Source: Ailanthus altissimus (taxonomy: Eukaryota; Streptophyta; Magnoliopsida; Sapindales; Simaroubaceae). From it: 64,000 bases of DNA. The translations under genes were made by a program, and so were the position numbers. The notes below the pieces were generated by a model. The model was not told where the DNA came from. It saw only the letters and a list, made by a program, of their open reading frames with translations, and did no database searches. The stretch covers positions 10,850,001 through 10,914,000 of the forward strand of contig OX327702.1 in the NCBI GenBank assembly GCA_946807835.1, in the 5' to 3' direction. This document shows, piece by piece, positions 33,901-46,208 of the stretch. How positions within the stretch are numbered: position 1 is the stretch's first letter; every line of letters begins with the position of its first letter.

Positions 33901-36673
33901 TGTAATATCCAATCCCTATTAGTAGTATTGGCGCCTAGATTTCGGTATAGAACAAATAAGACACCGTAGGGTTACTCAATTTTAACCCTATTAGAAATAT
34001 TCCCTTTATAGTGCACGTGAGAGATATTAGACCTAATTTGATAATTTCACCCTCGATCGGTGCGCCGGACGACCCTAGAATATTTTTAGAATTTTTCTCT
34101 ATTGGCTTGGAAAAGAAAATTCTAAGTTACTACATGAATTTCCATTTAAGGTTTATGAATGGAACAAGCCTTTGTTGAGAAACATAATCCATATATTAGA
34201 GAATGGACCAATTAAAAGAAATCTTATGGATTGCCAAGTTGGAAGTTCTAGTTAGTTCTTTGAACTATTCTAACTAAATAGTTACAAATGAACTAATTAC
34301 ATAATTAGTTTTTAACTAATGGCAAATTAGAAGTTTTAAGTAAGTTGAAGGGCAAAATGGTAAATTGAGGGAGCACTATATATATGTTAGAAGTGTGTAG
34401 AAATTTGAAGAGAGATCAAAACCAACACTTAGCCAAAAAAAAGAGAGAAATTCGAGCTTCAAAGGGGGTGCTACTACAGTGACTATTCAAGTTTTTTTTT
34501 CATGATTTTTCATGTGTAATCAAGCCAAATTAAGGTTACAAACCAATCCCTAAGCTCAATTGAAGTCTCTATTAGTGGAAATTCAAGAAAAAGAGGTAAG
34601 AAAAGCATCTTTTATGAGTTTGATAAGTGAGAATTCAAGAATGTGTTAATTGATGTTCTTATGTGTATTCTTGACTTAGATTAAGTTAAATTCTAGTTTG
34701 GAGATTGAAGGAGTCATCAATTTGAAGAAATTGGCAAGGTGAGAATTAGGGTTTTTGGTGATTTTGTTGTAGAGATTTCAATTGATTGTAATTAGGGCTT
34801 TAGAATGAAATTGGCATGATTTTGTTGTAATTGGAACAAGAAATTGAGAAAAGGAATGTGTTGGAACCTAGGGTGAAATTCTGCCACTTTAGGGAAGTTA
34901 GGAATTGAGTGGTGTTTTGATTGAATTGTTGTGTGTAAATGATGCATTTTGTGAATGGAATGTATATGGTTGGTGAAAAACCCAAAAATGAAGAAAATAG
35001 GACATAATTGTCCATGTTGGAAAGGTGAAGGGCAAGTATATCCAATCAAATGATAAGGTGTTCAATAATTTTCAGGGCGCCGGATGGTGAGTTAGTTTCG
35101 ATTATGGCTCCGTAACTAAAATCGGGAAGTAGTTTACCTTCGGGCTTTGTATGCCAATTAGGGCATTTAGTAGTTAAATGAGATTCTAGTGTTCGATTTG
35201 GTTCTAAATGTCATTTATGGCGCATAGGTGAGGATAACCGAGAGTGTTAACAGGAGCAGGAATCGGGAGCGAAATTGGGCGCGGAGCGGTAGTGAGTGGA
35301 AATCTGCCATTTCTTTTACTTTTCGGTTATTATGTTTTCGCACAATGACTATGTATGTTTTGTGAGCTTTCAATGCATAAACATGATTTATGATCTTGAT
35401 ATATTCATAGACATGCTTTTACATGATCGATTTGTGAAACAGTTTGAAAATTACTGCATTTGTTTTAAGGCCATTGGTACCCTCAGATTATAGTGGTGAT
35501 GATTGTATTAGACCCGGCCGGTATATCCCGTGCACATGGGCAGGTCTTGGGGGTGTGTCACTAACTCTGGAAAGTCGGAATGTCGAGTCATGTGAGTCGC
35601 TCTATGTGTACGGGATATTGTCTCGCTATATGCATGCGATGTAGGATTCCGCTGCGTAGCCAGTGAGATGTCTTGAGATGTCACTGGGGGTGCTGCTAGT
35701 TGAGGTGCCCCGTGACCTACTCACGTATGCGGTGCTAGTTGAGTCGTTGCGTGGGTATAGAGCTTTAGGGTTACCATTGGTACAGTTTAGAAAGAAAATG
35801 GCCGAGCGAGGATTTTACTAGTTTTCGATTTACCGATAGCATTTATGCATTTATATGCACACAGCAGTTATTATGTTATACAGATTCTGAATATAGTTTT
35901 CCAAAGATGTAGATAAAACCCGCTCGGCAAGATTTCATTAGCATATGATATTAGAAACCGTTTTACAATTTTACATCAGTTTTAGAAGCATAATTTCTGC
36001 ATGTACTTTAGAACTTGCTATCTTTGTATAATATTCTTGTAATTGAATTCTCATTTACACTCACTGAGCTCCTTTAGCTCACTCATTTTATGTTTTATGT
36101 TTTAAACCCCTTTCCCAGGTGTAGGTCTCGGAACGCAAGCTGCTGATTCTTCTATCGCTGAGTAATGGGCCGAATCCAAAGATAATTTTTGTACATGTAA
36201 ATGTGCTAATAGCACTCTTTACTTTATGCATAATAGTTGTAGGCATGTATATTTGTAAGTATGTGTTGAATCAAGAAGAAGAGATTTCTAGTTTATGATA
36301 ATCGTTTTTACTTTTTATGATTATGCTTATTTTGTGATTTATACGAAATAATTGAGTTGTGTTGGATTTGATTTGAAAAGGACCGGAGGTCCGAATTGGT
36401 AGAATTGAGATGTGTTGGAATTAGAAGTGAAATTTCTTTGCAGGTTTATATGGATTTTCCGAAAAACAGGGGAAACTCTGTCCGTTTGTTTTTAAAACTA
36501 AGATGTCGTTTTCATGTATATTACTAGATCTTCTTAGCAGTAACAAGAATTAAAAAGGGGTTCGCCTCGCGGAATTTTTTAACTTACCCAATTAGGTTCG
36601 GAGGAACTTCCGTCGGGGTGCCCGGCAGGGCCGCTGGGATATATAGTAGAGGGTCTCGAGTCGGGTCTTGTCA
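33901..36673 (+). mobile_element. Solo LTR, Tekay/Del-like chromovirus family
   Basis: The 2773-bp segment starts TGTAATATCCAATCCC and ends GGGTCTTGTCA. Flanks GTAAT (33896-33900) and GTAAG (36674-36678) are an imperfect target duplication. A TATATA run lies near 34378-34384 and could be the LTR TATA box. It is inserted between the Tat RNase H and integrase regions. Confidence 0.88.
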
Positions 36674-36678
36674 GTAAG

Positions 36679-37300
36679 GGTGAGAGAAACCCCTCCGATA
36701 CAATAGCCTATCAATTACTGAGTATCTAGCGGCCTGGTACTTAATTTTTAAGGCTTCCTTTCTGTCAACCAGAATCATCCCATTCAAAATGTAATCCTTG
36801 ATGGGGTTCATCCAGCTTGGCCCTGATTCGATCTGCATAAATTACTCGCCTTCTTAAGTACTAGGTTTTGACAAGAATTTTATAGGTACCGTATGGGGGA
36901 GCCTAGTATCTTCTGTTGATACCATTCGGGCGATGATATCTGCTTGATGGATCTCATTTCTTGTGATCAGCTCCATCTTTATTTTCTTGAACTGACCAAT
37001 CAACTTCTGTACTATTGCGAGATAGACAACCATTCTTTATTCTCTTACTTCGATGTTGTCGTGAACTTGATTTACCACCAGCTGAGAATCACTCTTGACT
37101 AGTACCTCTTTTGCGGCCAATGCTTGAGCCACTCTTAAACCGACTATGAGAGCTTTGTATTCTACTTTATTGTTCAACGCTTTGAATCCGAAGCAAATAG
37201 CATACCTTATTGCATCTCCCCCGGGGCTAATGAGGATGATCCCTGCTTTGCTCCCCTATAAGTTAGACGCCCCGTCAAAAATACAATACCCATTTTTTTG
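36679..37300 (-). pseudogene. Tat second (archaeal-type) RNase H domain
   Basis: Minus-strand reading between about 37276 and 37035 gives DGASNL, a GIILISPGGDAIRYAI stretch, KVEYKALIVGL and a KSDSQLVVNQV box. These are the Asp, Glu and Asp positions of an archaeal-type RNase H. This extra domain after the ordinary RNase H is diagnostic of the Tat lineage. One in-frame stop follows DGASNL. The rest of the stretch toward 36679 is the degenerate spacer before integrase. Confidence 0.75.
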
Positions 37301-37439
37301 AAATTGCCTCGAGGACTTGGTCATTTATCCCCTTACTCATGATTGTCACGTATGTATTCTCGACCACAAAATCGTCCAGGGTCTACCATTTAATGGCGGT
37401 TCGGGGCTTGTAATGAATGTCGAATTCACTCAACTCTAT

Positions 37440-37790
37440 GGACTATTTAATCAGTCGGCCAGATAGATCGAGCTTGTGCAGGATTTATCTCAATAATTGG
37501 TTGGTTAACACCACGATGGTATGCACTTGAAAATAGGGTCGTAATTTTCTTACAATCGTGATTAATGCAAAAGCCAATTTTGTTTTTGGGGGGGTGGAGG
37601 GTATCGAGATTCTGGCTCGAAAAGGGCCCTACTAGTGTAGTACACTGGTTGTTGTACCCTTCCCTCCTCTCTGGCGAGAACTGAGGTGACAACCCATTCT
37701 GAGACTTCTAGGTATACCACCAAAGACTCTCTTTGTACGGAAATTGCCATGTGTACTGGTTCAGAGGGGTAGGTCTACAGCCGCTAAAAG
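37440..37790 (-). pseudogene. Tat first RNase H domain, degenerate
   Basis: The minus-strand frame gives a LVVYLEVSEWVVTSVLAREE segment followed by QPVYYTSRAL, the start of a Ty3-type RNase H as found in Tat elements. The expected first catalytic Asp is replaced in this lineage (YL rather than CDAS), which is why Tat relies on the second RNase H. The C-terminal half is frameshifted. Confidence 0.65.
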
Positions 37791-38703
37791 GCTTGTTCGT
37801 ACTCTTCAGTCCACTGATTCTTTTCTTTTCTTTTGATTGCCTGAAAAAAGGTAAAGCACTTGTCAGTGGCTCTGGAGATGAATTTGTTTAATGGCGCAAT
37901 CTTGCCTGTCAGCCGTTGTATCTCTTTCACTGTACTTGGGGACTTTATTTCTATGATAGCTTGGACTTTATCGAGATTGGCTTCTATTTCCCGTTGGCTC
38001 ACCATGAAGCCCAAGCAGTTTTCGAACCTTACACCAAAGACGCACTTCTCAAGGTTCAATTTCATTTCGTTCTTCCTCAATACCATGAAGGCCTCTCTAA
38101 GGTCGATCACCTGGTCCGCTGCCTTTATTGACTCGGCTATCATGTCATCCACATAGACTTTTATATTTTTTTTTATTAGGTTTTCAAAAAGATTGTTTAC
38201 CAATCTTTGTTAGGTGGCTCCTGCATTTTTTAATTCGAACAGCATCACTTGGTAGCAGTAGGTCCCCTGATGGGTGATGAATGATATTTTTTTTTGGTCA
38301 AGAGGAACCATCGGGATCCGATTATAGCCAAAAAAAATGCGTCCATGAAACTTGGCAGCTTGTGCCCCGTCGTCACGTCCACTGGCTAGTCAATCTTCGG
38401 GATGAGGAAACTATCTTTGGGGCATGCCTTATTTAAATTAGTGAAGTCAATGTACATCCTCCACTTTTCACTCGCCTTTTTTACCATCACCACGTTGGAC
38501 AACCATTCTGGGTAACGGACTTCTCGCATAAACCAAGCCGCCAGTAGCTTCTCTACCTCTTCTGCTATGGCTTCATTTCGCTCCCGGTTGAAGATTTTTC
38601 TTTTTTGTCTGATTGGTCGAGACGTAGGACAGACGGTCAGCTTATGGGCAGCTAGTTTTTTTATCAATTCCAAGCATGTCTTGGTAGGACTAGGTGAAGA
38701 CAT
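37784..38703 (-). pseudogene. Tat reverse transcriptase, broken
   Basis: Two minus-strand open pieces cover the enzyme. The upstream piece (38386-38703) contains RYPEWLSNVVMVKKASEKWR and the MYIDFTNLNKACPKDSF block. The downstream piece (37784-38203) contains YVDDMIAES, the catalytic YVDD box, and GFMVSQREIEANLDKV of the thumb. The region between them, about 38204-38385, holds a degenerate GYHQI-type segment with stops. NKACPKD and the YVDDMI box mark the Tat lineage. Confidence 0.8.
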
Positions 38704-39500
38704 CTGAAAACTTTTGAACTAGTTGGGTTAGCCCTTGCTCGACCTTTGGTTCTAACTGAGTTCCCACTCTAACCACTCTCTTAGGTTCCTCAGCCTCGAC
38801 CTGAAGTTCTTGTATTTCTTCCACCGACTCCAGGGATTTATGGACTCCCTCTTTTGGATCGATGGCAGAGATGCAAAACACTTTCCTCACCGTCATCATG
38901 TAATAGTTCCTTGCTGCCTTCTAATCTCCCAATGGTACTCCGATCCCTTCTCCCGCAAGGAATTTCAACTTCAGGTAATGGATGGATAGGGTTGCATTAG
39001 TACTTACCATAAACGGTCGCCCGAGGAGAATTCTATACGGGAATGGCCAGTCTACCACCAGGAACTTGGTCATCACTATCTTCTCATAAGGCTTTCATCC
39101 AATGGTGAGAGGGAGCGTCACCACTCCGATCTGTATCACACAGCTATCCCCGAATCCTTGTAGCGATGTTTAGGTCTCCTCTATGTGGAGGTTCCTGATT
39201 TTTAGGTTGTTTATGGTTTTCTTAAAAATTATGTCGACCGAGCTACCCGAGTCAACGAATACCATGTTTATCTTCTCTCCCACTACCATAACTTTAATCA
39301 TAAGTGCGTCGTTGTGGGAGTAACTGATTCCTTGAGCATCTTCATTCGTGAACATGATTGGCACCTCTTGTGGTAGCCTTAGTTTCTTACCTAAAAGGGT
39401 GTTGCATATGATTTGATGTGCCACTATTGAGTACTTGGAGTAATTTTTCCGTTGTTTATTCGAGTCTCTTGCCAACATGGATCTGTATAAGATAATCACG
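38690..39500 (-). pseudogene. Tat aspartic protease and linker, broken
   Basis: The frame at 39170-39499 (minus) shows YSHNDALMIKVMV followed by FVDSGSSVDII, a retropepsin active site of the DSGSS type in its usual Tat context. The linker between protease and RT (38690-38899 and the gap before it) is acidic and degenerate. Multiple stops separate it from both neighbours. Confidence 0.75.
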
Positions 39501-39549
39501 ATAGGGTCGGGGTTCGATGCACTGGGTTGGCTAGTAGTCGTTGTCTGCC

Positions 39550-39758
39550 GACTTGCCTAGAATTCTTTCAGGTATCCATTTCTTATCAGGTGGTCGACCT
39601 GTTTCCTCAACTCGGTGCATTCTCTGGTGGCGTGCCCAGGACCCTTGTGCATGTTGCACCATTTCTTAGAATCTGTTCATCGCTCTACTATATTTCCCTT
39701 GAAATTCCTCTATAACAATCCCCTATCCCGGATTGCTTCGTAAACATCCTCGAGTGGC
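39550..39758 (-). pseudogene. Tat gag C-terminal zinc-finger region, cut by an insertion
   Basis: Minus-strand reading of about 39665-39560 gives KKWCNMHKGPGHATRECTEL followed by a VDHLIRNGYLKEF stretch, the conserved C-terminal end of Tat Gag. The frame stops after KEF. The upstream part of gag continues at 47570, across the element inserted at 39764-47564. Confidence 0.75.
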
Positions 39759-40658
39759 ACAGCTGATAGGGGCATAAAAGCACTAGTATGATTTGTACCC
39801 AACTTTCATATTTTATTCCAAATAATAAATATTTGGGTATGTAATTGTATTTTTTAATCATAAATAAATGTACGATGGAAAATGTGATGCATAGGAATAA
39901 ATAGGAGGCAAATCGGATGCCAAACGAAAAAAGTTACGCTCAGAATATGAAAACAATGCTAGGGTTGGATGCCGCAGCACCCATGACTGAGTGCCGCAGC
40001 ACCCAGGTCAGTAGCTGAGCGTCGGGGTGCCCACAACACAACATTGCAGTGCCCGTGCGATTTATAAAATCTCTCATCAACTCTTTTATTTCAACTTGAA
40101 TTCGAAGCCCCTCGCCCATAGGGTTTCTCATACCGACAAAAATACTCTTTTCAGGTAAAATACACAAACTTTGAAGAGGTAAAAACGTAGAGAAAGAATT
40201 CACAACATAAAATCAAAGATCAAAACCAAGAAATCAAGATTCACATCAAGATTCAAGCTTCAAGTTAAGATTGAGAGAGATACAACCTAACACATCTTCT
40301 TGATTAGTTTTTCTTCTCTTTTCTTATTATTATTTTCTTGTTCTTGCTGTTCTTTATGGATTGGCTTGATACTTTTTATTTTGTGATGAGCTAAACTTGT
40401 TATTTTAGGGTTAGACTATGTGAACATAGTATGTATTAGATTTTATTAATTCTTAATTTATGACTTGATTATTATAATTGATTCATTCTATCTTGTGTTT
40501 AATGTTTTCATTATATTTGGCCAATATTATGAATGATTGAGGAACCATGATGAACTTGACAAAGGGATTCATGTGTTTAGCCTAGGATAGTTTGATGTAT
40601 AATCATAGGTAATAACTATAAGTTCTATCTAGGATAGACATATACCTAGGTGGCATGT

Positions 40659-42097
40659 TGATACGATATTTCTATATCATAAAATTAAGTGCAAGTATAC
40701 ACTATCGTATGCAAGTAATAAAGGGACTAAATAAGTCGAATGTCGAACCCACAGAGATAATTTCTTCTTTTTAACCAATTACTAAAATTATATCTTCCTA
40801 ATAATTATTCAGATAAATAAAAATCTAAGAATGAATGTAGAAAATACAAAGGCAAAAACACAATGCAAAGAGATTTGAGTGATAGTAATATAGAGAAAAC
40901 CTAGAATTAATACTATCCCTCAATATGCTTTCTAATGATTAACCTTCTAATATTTAACTCCCCTAGTCTTTGTTATTGATCAAGACACTAATTTATTCAT
41001 AAGCCTCTTCTAAGGTCATGCAAGTATACCTTAATTTACCAAATACCTATATTCTTATAGTACTTGTAATAAATTAAGATTCATTAAGATTAGGTCTTAT
41101 TGATCATACATGCCAATTAGGTATATTCCTATCCTAAATTGAAACTTGTATATGCAACATTGAATGTTACTCTATAATCATGCATCAAATTACCTAGGTC
41201 TAAACATTATGATTCCTCTTCCGAGTTTATCAATAATATTACCAACTCATTCACCATATATTGGCCAGATATATTGAAACATTAAGATCAAATAATTTAA
41301 ATATCAAAGAACTAAGTTTATTAAATATTCTAAAGATATGGCAATTAAGCATACATATTGAGTTTAAGTATTAACCCTAGAAAATAAGTTTAGCTCATGG
41401 CTACAAGAGAACAGCAGTATAAATAATAATAAATCATGATACAATCAATAGCAAACCGATATAGACGTCGAATTGCTCTTGATTATGCTACCTAAGATAC
41501 TCTTGATGTCGAAGAATGCCTTGAATCTCTCTCTAAAGTTGCTTCAATTAAACTCCTATTGCTCTCCAAGACTCGTGCTCTGTATTCTTAGTGCTCTTGA
41601 ATGTGTCTTGGCTCCTCTAGGATTCTGGGAACGAGTGGCTTTTTATAGGGATTGATTTGAGCTTGAAAATCTCAATTCTCGTCGGACTAGGACTCGCGCT
41701 ACCACTGGGGGCGCTATGCATTTGTCGCTGGGGCGACGCGTGAAAAAGGCTTTACAGCTAGAGCGGTGGATTGATGGTGCTGGGGCGCTGTCTTGTCGCT
41801 GGCGCGATGACTGTTTGGCGCTGGGGTGCCAGATGTGACTTAAACAGATCGTTTTTTTTATTTCGATCATTATTCCAACGCTGGGGCGATAATACTCGTG
41901 GCGCTGGGGCGCTGAACACATACTTTAAAAAGTTTGCATTTTAGTCCCTATTTTCGCTCCTTTTGCATTCTTTCTTTAATTTTAGTTCAAGTTTTATAAA
42001 TAACAATAAAGCACATAAATAGCCATCTATTCTCTTAAAACCATAAAATATCAAAATAAAAACATGAGAAATATATATGACAATTTTGCCCTTATCA
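40659..42097 (-). mobile_element. Nested solo LTR, related family
   Basis: The 1439-bp segment starts TGATACGATATTTCTATATC and ends TTTTGCCCTTATCA. Flanks CATGT (40654-40658) and CATCT (42098-42102) form a one-mismatch duplication. The intact 3' LTR reads straight through this point at about 47096-47101, proving the insertion. The left end resembles the reversed tail of the host family, so the families are related. A cluster of GCTGGGGCG motifs lies at 41700-41905. Confidence 0.88.
41700..41905. repeat. Cluster of GCTGGGGCG motifs in the nested LTR
   Basis: About seven copies of GCTGGGGCG or close variants occur at irregular spacing in 200 bp, several extended to the dyad GGCGCTGGGGCGCTG. 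Equivalent GC-rich repeated dyads occur in the related LTRs near 32915-32990, 39965-40060 and 46405-46500, standing out from very AT-rich surroundings. Confidence 0.65.
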
Positions 42098-42550
42098 CAT
42101 CTATGGTATGATTTAGACTTGATCTTAATGAATTACATTCTAATTTGATTACCATAGATATATAGGTGATTGTTAGAATGTGTAATATAGTCACTTGACC
42201 ATCGACAGAGAGTTGTGATGAGATTAGTGTCTAAGTCAATCAAGTGGTTCATGAATCCAATGTAATACTAGGGGATGAGTCTATACCCTAGATTATTATC
42301 GTTTGGTGAATTTATATCTCTTGTTTGTTTGGTATTTAAGTTTAGTTTAATTTAATAGAATTAGGTTAATAAATTCAATTTTAGATTTTAATTTTTCTAA
42401 ATGAAAGTTAAGTAGATATAATTTTAGTACTTGATTTATAGAATTAGATTGCATAGTTCCCGTGGGATCGATATTTGGACTTAAAATCCTATATAACTTG
42501 ATATAATAGCGTGCACTTGCGCTTAGCTAGTATAGCAATACAATCAAGTT

Positions 42551-42571
42551 TTTAGTACCGTTGCCGGGGAC
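42551..42571 (+). promoter_or_regulatory. Primer binding site of the gag-only element
   Basis: TTTAGTACCGTTGCCGGGGA follows the LTR end by a few bases and resembles the tRNA-Asp-type PBS of the Athila element at 14371, with changes in its first half. It supports a shared lineage. Confidence 0.65.
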
Positions 42572-42699
42572 TAGTTTTATCTATTCTTTTAATTAATACT
42601 AATACCAAACTACTTACTTTTAATTCAGATTTTGGTTTTTATTTTATCTTCTTCTTTTTACTTTGATTTTATTTTTATTTTTCTTTGACTATTCATACT

Positions 42700-43780
42700 A
42701 TGGAGGAAAACAATGATCATATCAATGATCCTGTGTTTGAATCCATGATACTATAAAGAGCTTTGAAATAGTATGCTATTCCAACTATAAATGGTGTTGA
42801 GTCTAGTATTCGGCGACCAACCATCAACGCTAATAACTTTGAGATCAAGTCAAATATTATTCAGATGCTGAAAGAAACTGTATAGTTTAATGGAGCTCCT
42901 AATGACGATCCTAACATGCATATCATAAATTTCTTAAAAATTTGTGATACCTTCAAATACAACAGAGCCAAGAGTTGGTTGATATCATTGCCATCAGGAT
43001 CTATATCAATGTGGGAAGATCTAGCATAAAAGTTTTTAGCCAAGTTTTTTCCATCAACAAATATGAGGAATGACATTACTTCATTCATTTAGATTGATGG
43101 AGAGTCATTGTATGAGGCATGGGAGCGCTTCAAGGACATGTTGAGGAAGTGTCCTCATCATAGAGTCCCTAAATAACTATTAATCCAAACATTCTACAAT
43201 GGACTAGTAGGCTATTTGGGGACCATTGTAGATACTACTACTGGAGGAGCTTTAATGAATAGGTCTATAGATGAGACTTATAATCTATTAGAAGAGATGG
43301 CATCAAACTATTACCAATGGCCAACAGAGAGAGTTACACCCAAAAGAGTTGCTGGTATATATGAAATTTACGCATTTAATGTATTGATAGCTCAAATCAA
43401 TACTTTATCTAAGAAGTTTGATATGATGAATGATGTCAAAACTCGACAAGTGACATGCGACTTTTGTGATGAATGGGTAGTGCATAAAAGCAGTGAATTA
43501 TGTGGGCAATTTCTATCATCAACAACCTAACCCATAATCAAATTCTTACAATCCGGGGTAGAGAGATCATCATAACTTATTTTGGCATTACAACCAAGAG
43601 GAGCCATTTAGACTAATGAATCCCCTAGGATTCCGTCACCACAAGAGAATAAATCGACATTGGAAGATATGTTTATACAATATATGAAGTTCAATGATGT
43701 CATCCTACAGAATCATTTAGCATCTTTGAAGAATTTAAAGGTTCAAATAAGGCAACTTGTTGCTGCAATTAATAGGAGAC
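42700..43780 (+). pseudogene. gag: Athila-like gag, several stops
   Basis: The ATG at 42700 begins a MEENNDH N-terminus. The capsid region reads with a LISLPSGSISMWEDLA segment, then EAWERFKDMLRKCPHH, matching the AWERFKELL...CPHHG block of the Athila gag at 15.8 kb. The open stretch 43216-43530 contains GGALMNRSIDETYNLLEEMA and a remnant knuckle with C-x2-C (CDFC). At least five in-frame stops interrupt the gene, so it is not expected to make Gag. No pol follows. Confidence 0.75.
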
Positions 43781-44853
43781 CTTAAGGCACTCTACTGAGA
43801 CAAATCCAAAAGAGAATGTAAAGCAATGTCAAACCGTCAACTTACGAAGTAGTAAGATCTTACATAATGACACATTACCAACACCACTTCAAAAGATGAA
43901 GGAAAATGAAAGGGTTGATCAACAAGAAAATGTGCAACTATATAGACCACCTATTCCTTTTCCTAAAAGGCTACAGAGGTGTCAAACAAGTGTTGTAACA
44001 GAAAATCAGCAACATACCAGTCTAGAAAATAGTGCAGAATCTAAAAACAATACATAATTTTCAATAATGGAACATGTAGAAACTGGTATTAAAGTGCAAC
44101 AACATTCTAAGGTGCAAAAAAGTGACAACACAGTAGAAAATACTAGTAACAAAGAGCAGAATTAGCCCATGCACACTACATTACTTTCCTGTTACAGCAT
44201 TAATATGATGCCATCAAACACCAAAGAGCTCAAAGACATGAAGATGTTGAATCCTCACATAAAAAAGAAGGCGTTAAAGCATAAAAAGAGAAGAAGAAAA
44301 AAAGAAGCAGTATGATGATAGGATCGAAGAGAAGGGCACAAAAAAGACACTTCACCAATCTAAAATTCAAGTCTTTTCAGAGAAACACAAGGAGAAAGAG
44401 GAACAAGTTACTGCCCAAGATCTGATAAAGAAGGTGTGGAAGTTAAAAAAAAAAGAAAGTGTAACAAGCTTATATATAAATATGCTTCCACCATTAACTT
44501 TGATCCTCCATAAGAGTAGAAAGAGCCCCGACAAGTTGACGGTGTTAAATCAAGCGCTTATTAGGAGGAAACCTTAATTTTTATTTTTATTAGCTTATTT
44601 TCAGTTTTAGTTATGTTAGTTTCTTTGTTTCTTTTAGGAATAAAATTAGCAAGTCAAGCATTCAAGAAAGCAGCATATTAGTTTCTTTGCTTCTTTTAGG
44701 AATAAAATCAGCAAGTCAAGCATTCAAGAAAGTAGCACACGCAATTTTAAGCGTTAAGAGTAAAAGAATACTGCTGTCCAATCAATGGATAACAACGTTG
44801 CATTGCTTCAACTTCATCTAACAAGGAGTTTTTCTTACTTTTAAATTTATTTT
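43781..44853 (+). other. Non-coding internal region of the gag-only element
   Basis: A/G-rich sequence with only short open frames. At 44210-44460 it reads as a lysine/glutamate-rich string with stops, perhaps the remnant of a charged gag tail. A 62-bp tandem duplication occupies 44616-44739. Confidence 0.5.
44616..44739. repeat. Tandem duplication, unit 62 bp, 2 copies
   Basis: TTAGTTTCTTTGYTTCTTTT begins both units, at 44616 and 44678, and each continues through CAAGTCAAGCATTCAAGAAA. The copies are nearly identical, so the duplication is recent compared with the decay of gag. Confidence 0.85.
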
Positions 44854-44893
44854 TAGACATTGAGGGCAATGTCTAATTTAAGTTTGGGGGTGG
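44854..44893 (+). promoter_or_regulatory. Hairpin plus internal polypurine tract
   Basis: TAGACATTG and CAATGTCTA pair perfectly around an AGGG loop (44854-44875). AAGTTTGGGGGTGGAAAAAA follows at once. The layout matches 22474-22513 in the Athila element, with an A-T pair there replaced by G-C here. Confidence 0.65.
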
Positions 44894-46173
44894 AAAAAAT
44901 AATTTCTTGTGTTTATTTTGCTGCTTATATTGGTTGGTTTTCTTGTGGGGTAATTTTTTTTTTTTTTTAGTTTTTGTTGATACAATGATCATTAGTCCAT
45001 GATAAGAAATAAAATATTGGTTGAATTTATTTTTACAAGTCTTTAGGAAACAATAAATACTTGAGATAATTCTTATATCATGAATCTTGGATGAAGTTCA
45101 AGTATATTTTTGATCACTTATTCTTGGGCACATTGAAAAAAGCTTGTATTAGTTGAATTTTTTGCTTAAGTTACTCATGCTTAAGTAGTACACCATAGTC
45201 TCAAGGATTAACACTCTAGAACTTGCTTGATTATTATTTGAGGCAAAATTCTAAAATTCACATGCTTAGGGAGATGACATTAGGCTATCTTTGGACCATT
45301 TGAGCTTTTTTGAGCCTACCTTATATACATATTTATCCCTAGTTACCCTATTTGGGCCTAATTGTTCATTTTTTTTTTCTGTTTAACCACATTATAAGAC
45401 TAAAGACTTTGAGTTTACTTACCCTAAAATCTACTTATAGCACTATAAACCTTGAGTTTACTTAGAAATATTCTTAAAATGAAAAAGGTTATGGATGCAT
45501 GAAAGAATGGTACTACAATGAAAAGCAATAAGTCTTGAAGGTGCATATCAATCTAAGTTTGTGGGTATATAAAAAAAAAAGAAAAAATGTTTAAATACAT
45601 AATCCCCCTAGCTTGAGAAAAAGAAGAAATTCTTTGTAAAAGTGATTAAAAGAAAGATGAAAATTCAAGGAGGAGAAGGAATCAAAAGGTTTCTAAGTAA
45701 AGTCTAGGTGTTAATAGGTGTGATTTATGCTTTATATATATCTTTATATCCCACCTTTACCTTAGTCTTACATTACAAGCTAATTAAAGTTCTAAATAGA
45801 TCCTTAGACATGTATATTTCTACATTAGTGGAGAGTAGTACGAAAAACAAACTTATGGTAGTGTTATAATTGAAAATATGCCGAGATATAATCTTTATGT
45901 ACTTTTTTAAGTATTGAGTAAATCTATGTTGTATTTAGCTAATTACTTGTTTATTATACACACGCACAAGTGATCATTTAGAAGGAAGAATTAAGTACTT
46001 GATGAATGGTATAAGGATTGTTGAAATTTGTTTGTCAATTTTTAAAAAGTCTTGTGCTATTGAACAGCCTATGCGATAATAAAGATGATCATCTAATCAC
46101 CCTGAGCTTGTTTTTAGCTTTTAGTTTTTATTTTTGAGTCATGAATAAGTTGTGAATAGTTTTCTTTGTTTTG
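44894..46173 (+). other. Non-coding sequence between internal and terminal polypurine tracts
   Basis: AT-rich, without a supportable ORF. Short A-runs occur near 45569-45586. Its length (about 1.3 kb) and place match the equivalent stretch of the Athila element (22514-23682). Confidence 0.5.
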
Positions 46174-46208
46174 CTCGAGGACGAGTAAAGTCTTAAGTTT
46201 GGGGTATT
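46174..46208 (+). promoter_or_regulatory. Terminal hairpin and polypurine tract of the gag-only element
   Basis: CTCG-AGGA-CGAG forms a short stem (46174-46185). AAGTTTGGGG follows 9 bases later, just ahead of the 3' LTR at 46209. The loop and spacing echo the internal site at 44854. Confidence 0.55.

Larger units (their letters stand above)
39764..42546 (+). mobile_element. 5' LTR of the gag-only element, interrupted
   Basis: It begins TGATAGGGGCATAAAAGC and ends CAATACAATCA. Without the nested insertion (1439 bp plus 5 bp of duplication) it is about 1339 bp, close to the 1356 bp of the 3' LTR. A GC-rich block with repeated GCCGCAGCACCC-type motifs lies at about 39965-40060. Confidence 0.88.
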
